A stretch of 16,993 nt of DNA from positions 1 to 16,993 of the forward strand of contig CAZWNY010000041.1 in assembly GCA_964635575.1 (NCBI GenBank), written 5' to 3'. The notes below the pieces were generated by a model. It was not told the DNA's origin and did not search any database. It saw only the letters and a program-made list of their open reading frames with translations. The position numbers and the translations under genes were made by a program. Every line of letters starts with the position of its first letter. Position 1 is the stretch's first letter. This DNA is from GCA-2733415 sp964635575 (GTDB lineage Bacteria > Bacteroidota > Bacteroidia > Flavobacteriales > Flavobacteriaceae). Positions 14,573-16,993 of the stretch are shown piece by piece.

Positions 14573-16978
14573 ATGGCAAAATTATTTAGCGTTGGTTTTT
14601 GGGCGGCAATTGCTCGTATTATTTTAGTAAACAGAACAGCAGTGCTTATTGTTGTAGCCTTAATCACCATAGGTTTATCTACTCAATTTAAACACATGCG
14701 CTTCACGTATACTGAAGCCAATCTATTACCAAAAGACCATATCGTAAATATTGAATACTCTAATTTTTTAGATAAGTTTGGCGAAGAAGGTAATTTAGTT
14801 GTTATTGCTGTAAGAGACTCCTCTTTTTTTACACCTCAAAAATTTAATGCTTGGAATAATTTTTCAAAAGAGTTAGCAACTAATAAAAATATAGACCTAG
14901 TTGTTGGTGTTGGCAACATACAAAAACTAATCCGTAACGATAAAAAGGGAGCTTTTAATTTACAACCACTAATTAAAGACTCTGTAAGTACTCAAAAAGA
15001 GTTAGACAATATTAAAAAAGATTTATATTATAACCTACCGTTTTACAATCACTTTTTATACAATGCAGAGTCTAACACCTTTAGAACCGCAATTTACATC
15101 AATAAAAAAATTATAAATGCACCTGAACGAAAGGAATTAATTGAGGAATTTATTATCCCTAAAATAATAGCTTTTGAAAAAGCAAATAACTTAAACGTTA
15201 GAGTTTCAGGTATGCCATATATTAGAACACTAAACTCCAATACTATAATTAATGAAATTGCAATCTTTATTTTAGGAGCTTTGGGCGTAACAGGTTTAAT
15301 TTTCTTTTTCTTTTTCAGATCCTTTAGAGCTACCATAATTTCATTACTTACCGTTATTATTGGAGTAATGTGGACCTTCGGTTTTTTAGGTTGGTTAGGA
15401 TATGAAATTACGGTACTTACAGCAATTATTCCACCATTAATTATTGTAATTGGTATCCCAAACTGTATCTTTTTAATTAACAAATACCAAAGAGAAGTAA
15501 AAATACACGGCAATCAAGCAAAGTCATTACAACGTGTAATTACTAAAGTAGGTAACGCTACTTTAATGACCAACTTAACTACAGCCGCTGGTTTTGCTAC
15601 TTTTATTTTAACAAAAAGCGATTTACTAAGTGAGTTTGGTGTAGTCGCATCATTAAGTATTGTATCAATATTTATTCTATCACTATTAATAATACCTACT
15701 ATTTATAGTTTTATGCCGCTTCCTAAAGAAAAACACTTAAAACATTTAAGTATAAAATGGATTGATGGTTTTGTAAGTTGGATGGAAAACTCAGTAAAAA
15801 ACAAAAAAGTTGCCATATATAGCATTTCTATACTAGCACTTATTATTAGTTTAATTGGTATTTTTCAAATTAAAGTAACAGGAAGTTTAATTGAAGACAT
15901 GCCTAAAAACACTGAGTTTTTTAGAGACATTCGTTTTTTTGAAAAAGAATTTGACGGCATTATGCCCGTAGAGTTTGTAATAGACACCAAACGAAAAAAA
16001 GGAGTTATGAAACTGGCTACGCTAAAAAGACTAAGCCAGTTAGAGGATGCAATTAACGAAATACCTGAACTCTCAAAACCAATTTCAATTGTAGGTTTAG
16101 TAAAATATGCTAAACAAGCATACTATAACGGAAACCCTAAATATTATCAGTTACCAACATCTCAAGAAAAAGTATTTATACTTTCGTATGCTAAAAAAGC
16201 AACAGGAAGTATTAATTTTATGAAAAGTTTTGTAGATAGCACAGGAAGATACGCTCGTATTAGTACGTTTATGAAAGATATTCCTACCGATAGAATGGAA
16301 ATTATTGAAAACCAATTAACGCAAAAAATTAACCTTATTTTTCCTAAAGACCGTTATACCGTTAACATTACAGGTAAAGCATTGGTTTTTCAAAAAGGAA
16401 CCAAATATTTACGTAACAATCTATTTTTATCATTAGGGTTAGCAATTGTAATTATTTCATTATTTATGGCATACATGTTCCGTTCCGCACGTATGATAAT
16501 TGTTTCTTTAATACCTAATTTATTACCACTAGTAATTACAGCAGGACTAATGGGTTATTTAAACATTCCTATAAAACCATCTACAATATTAGTATTTAGT
16601 ATCGCTTTTGGTATATCAGTAGACGATACCATACATTTTTTAGCCAAATACCGGCAAGAGTTACAAGCAAATAACTGGCACGTTCGTAAATCCGTTTTTA
16701 AAGCATTACGAGAAACAGGAGTAAGCATGTTTTATACCTCTATTGTGCTGTTTTTTGGGTTTTCGGTATTTACCATATCTAGTTTTGGAGGTACTGTTGC
16801 GTTAGGTGGTTTAGTTTCAGCAACCCTATTATTTGCGATGTTAGCTAATTTACTATTATTACCGTCTTTATTATTATCATTAGAAAACGTAATTGCCAAT
16901 AAAAAAGTTTTAAAAAAACCACGTCTTAATATTATTCCAGAAGAAGAAGAAGAAGAAGAAGAAGAAGAAGACAAATAA
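14573..16978 (+). CDS. RND/MMPL superfamily exporter with C-terminal poly-glutamate tail
   Basis: Inner membrane transporter of 801 aa in the MMPL-like RND group (COG1033 type), with two similar halves. Each half has one helix, a large periplasmic loop and a five-helix block: TM1 about 18-36, loop 40-225, helices 226-380; then TM7 about 413-432, loop 435-615, helices 617-770. The second half has the GISVDDTIHFLAKYR signature with D684 and D685, the acidic pair expected for proton coupling. The matching position in the first half reads GIPNCIFLINKYQ and has no acidic pair. The C-terminus ends in ten consecutive glutamates plus Asp-Lys after IIP, encoded by a pure GAA repeat. The substrate is unknown; relatives move lipids or hydrophobic compounds. 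A single-protein RND of this size usually works without an AcrA-like partner, and none is adjacent. Confidence 0.9.
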   Translation: MAKLFSVGFWAAIARIILVNRTAVLIVVALITIGLSTQFKHMRFTYTEANLLPKDHIVNIEYSNFLDKFGEEGNLVVIAVRDSSFFTPQKFNAWNNFSKELATNKNIDLVVGVGNIQKLIRNDKKGAFNLQPLIKDSVSTQKELDNIKKDLYYNLPFYNHFLYNAESNTFRTAIYINKKIINAPERKELIEEFIIPKIIAFEKANNLNVRVSGMPYIRTLNSNTIINEIAIFILGALGVTGLIFFFFFRSFRATIISLLTVIIGVMWTFGFLGWLGYEITVLTAIIPPLIIVIGIPNCIFLINKYQREVKIHGNQAKSLQRVITKVGNATLMTNLTTAAGFATFILTKSDLLSEFGVVASLSIVSIFILSLLIIPTIYSFMPLPKEKHLKHLSIKWIDGFVSWMENSVKNKKVAIYSISILALIISLIGIFQIKVTGSLIEDMPKNTEFFRDIRFFEKEFDGIMPVEFVIDTKRKKGVMKLATLKRLSQLEDAINEIPELSKPISIVGLVKYAKQAYYNGNPKYYQLPTSQEKVFILSYAKKATGSINFMKSFVDSTGRYARISTFMKDIPTDRMEIIENQLTQKINLIFPKDRYTVNITGKALVFQKGTKYLRNNLFLSLGLAIVIISLFMAYMFRSARMIIVSLIPNLLPLVITAGLMGYLNIPIKPSTILVFSIAFGISVDDTIHFLAKYRQELQANNWHVRKSVFKALRETGVSMFYTSIVLFFGFSVFTISSFGGTVALGGLVSATLLFAMLANLLLLPSLLLSLENVIANKKVLKKPRLNIIPEEEEEEEEEEDK
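16940..16969 (+). repeat. (GAA)10 trinucleotide microsatellite
   Basis: Ten uninterrupted GAA units encode the poly-Glu end of the exporter, followed by GAC AAA TAA. Length changes by whole units would keep the frame and only change tail length. Confidence 0.95.
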
Positions 16979-16993
16979 TAAAAAGCAGTTTTC

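Noticed and set aside
15094..15513. 139-codon open frame on the minus strand
   Set aside because: It lies fully inside the RND exporter on the other strand and its hydrophobicity mirrors the transporter helices.
1..16993. CRISPR array, tRNA/rRNA genes, insertion sequence, phage or defence module
   Set aside because: No regularly spaced repeats, cloverleaf-like genes, transposase motifs or nuclease/toxin modules were seen on either strand by reading.

Overview
The window is about 70% A+T. It reads as chromosome of a marine-type Flavobacteriaceae (Bacteroidota). Three things point there: the gene families (Bacteroidetes-type S8, M1 and S41 peptidases, DUF3109, a class I ribonucleotide reductase with its ATP-cone on the small subunit); Bacteroidetes promoter boxes of the TAnnTTTG type instead of sigma70 hexamers; and the absence of Shine-Dalgarno sequences. 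The genus cannot be fixed from sequence reading alone.

Left part, all on the minus strand (1-10156). In transcription order: a cysteine-rich DUF3109 protein; a 396-bp AT-rich gap; nrdB-nrdA, 2 bp apart; a subtilisin-like lipoprotein protease (S8); a hairpin terminator; an M1 aminopeptidase-like lipoprotein; rnpA; an S41 (CtpA-type) periplasmic protease; and the first 62 codons of an exported, OmpA-C-like protein that runs off the left edge. M1, rnpA, S41 and the OmpA-like gene are separated by only 34-54 bp and may share a transcript. Three exported proteases lie within 6 kb.

Right part, all on the plus strand (10257-16978). In order: a MarC-family membrane protein divergent from DUF3109; a 65-aa two-helix membrane protein; an unannotated, frameshifted remnant of a LytTR response regulator (11272-11771); pyrH-frr with its own good promoter; a YdjM/DUF457 membrane hydrolase; and an 801-aa RND/MMPL-type exporter whose C-terminus is a run of ten glutamates encoded by (GAA)10.

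Most of the window is core metabolism and envelope biology, and I see no phage, IS element, CRISPR array or defence system. The items most worth a second look are the decayed LytTR regulator beside pyrH, the NrdB-borne ATP-cone (a known but uncommon arrangement), the terminator wedged against the M1 start, the 11-bp perfect inverted repeat between pyrH and frr, and the GAA microsatellite.
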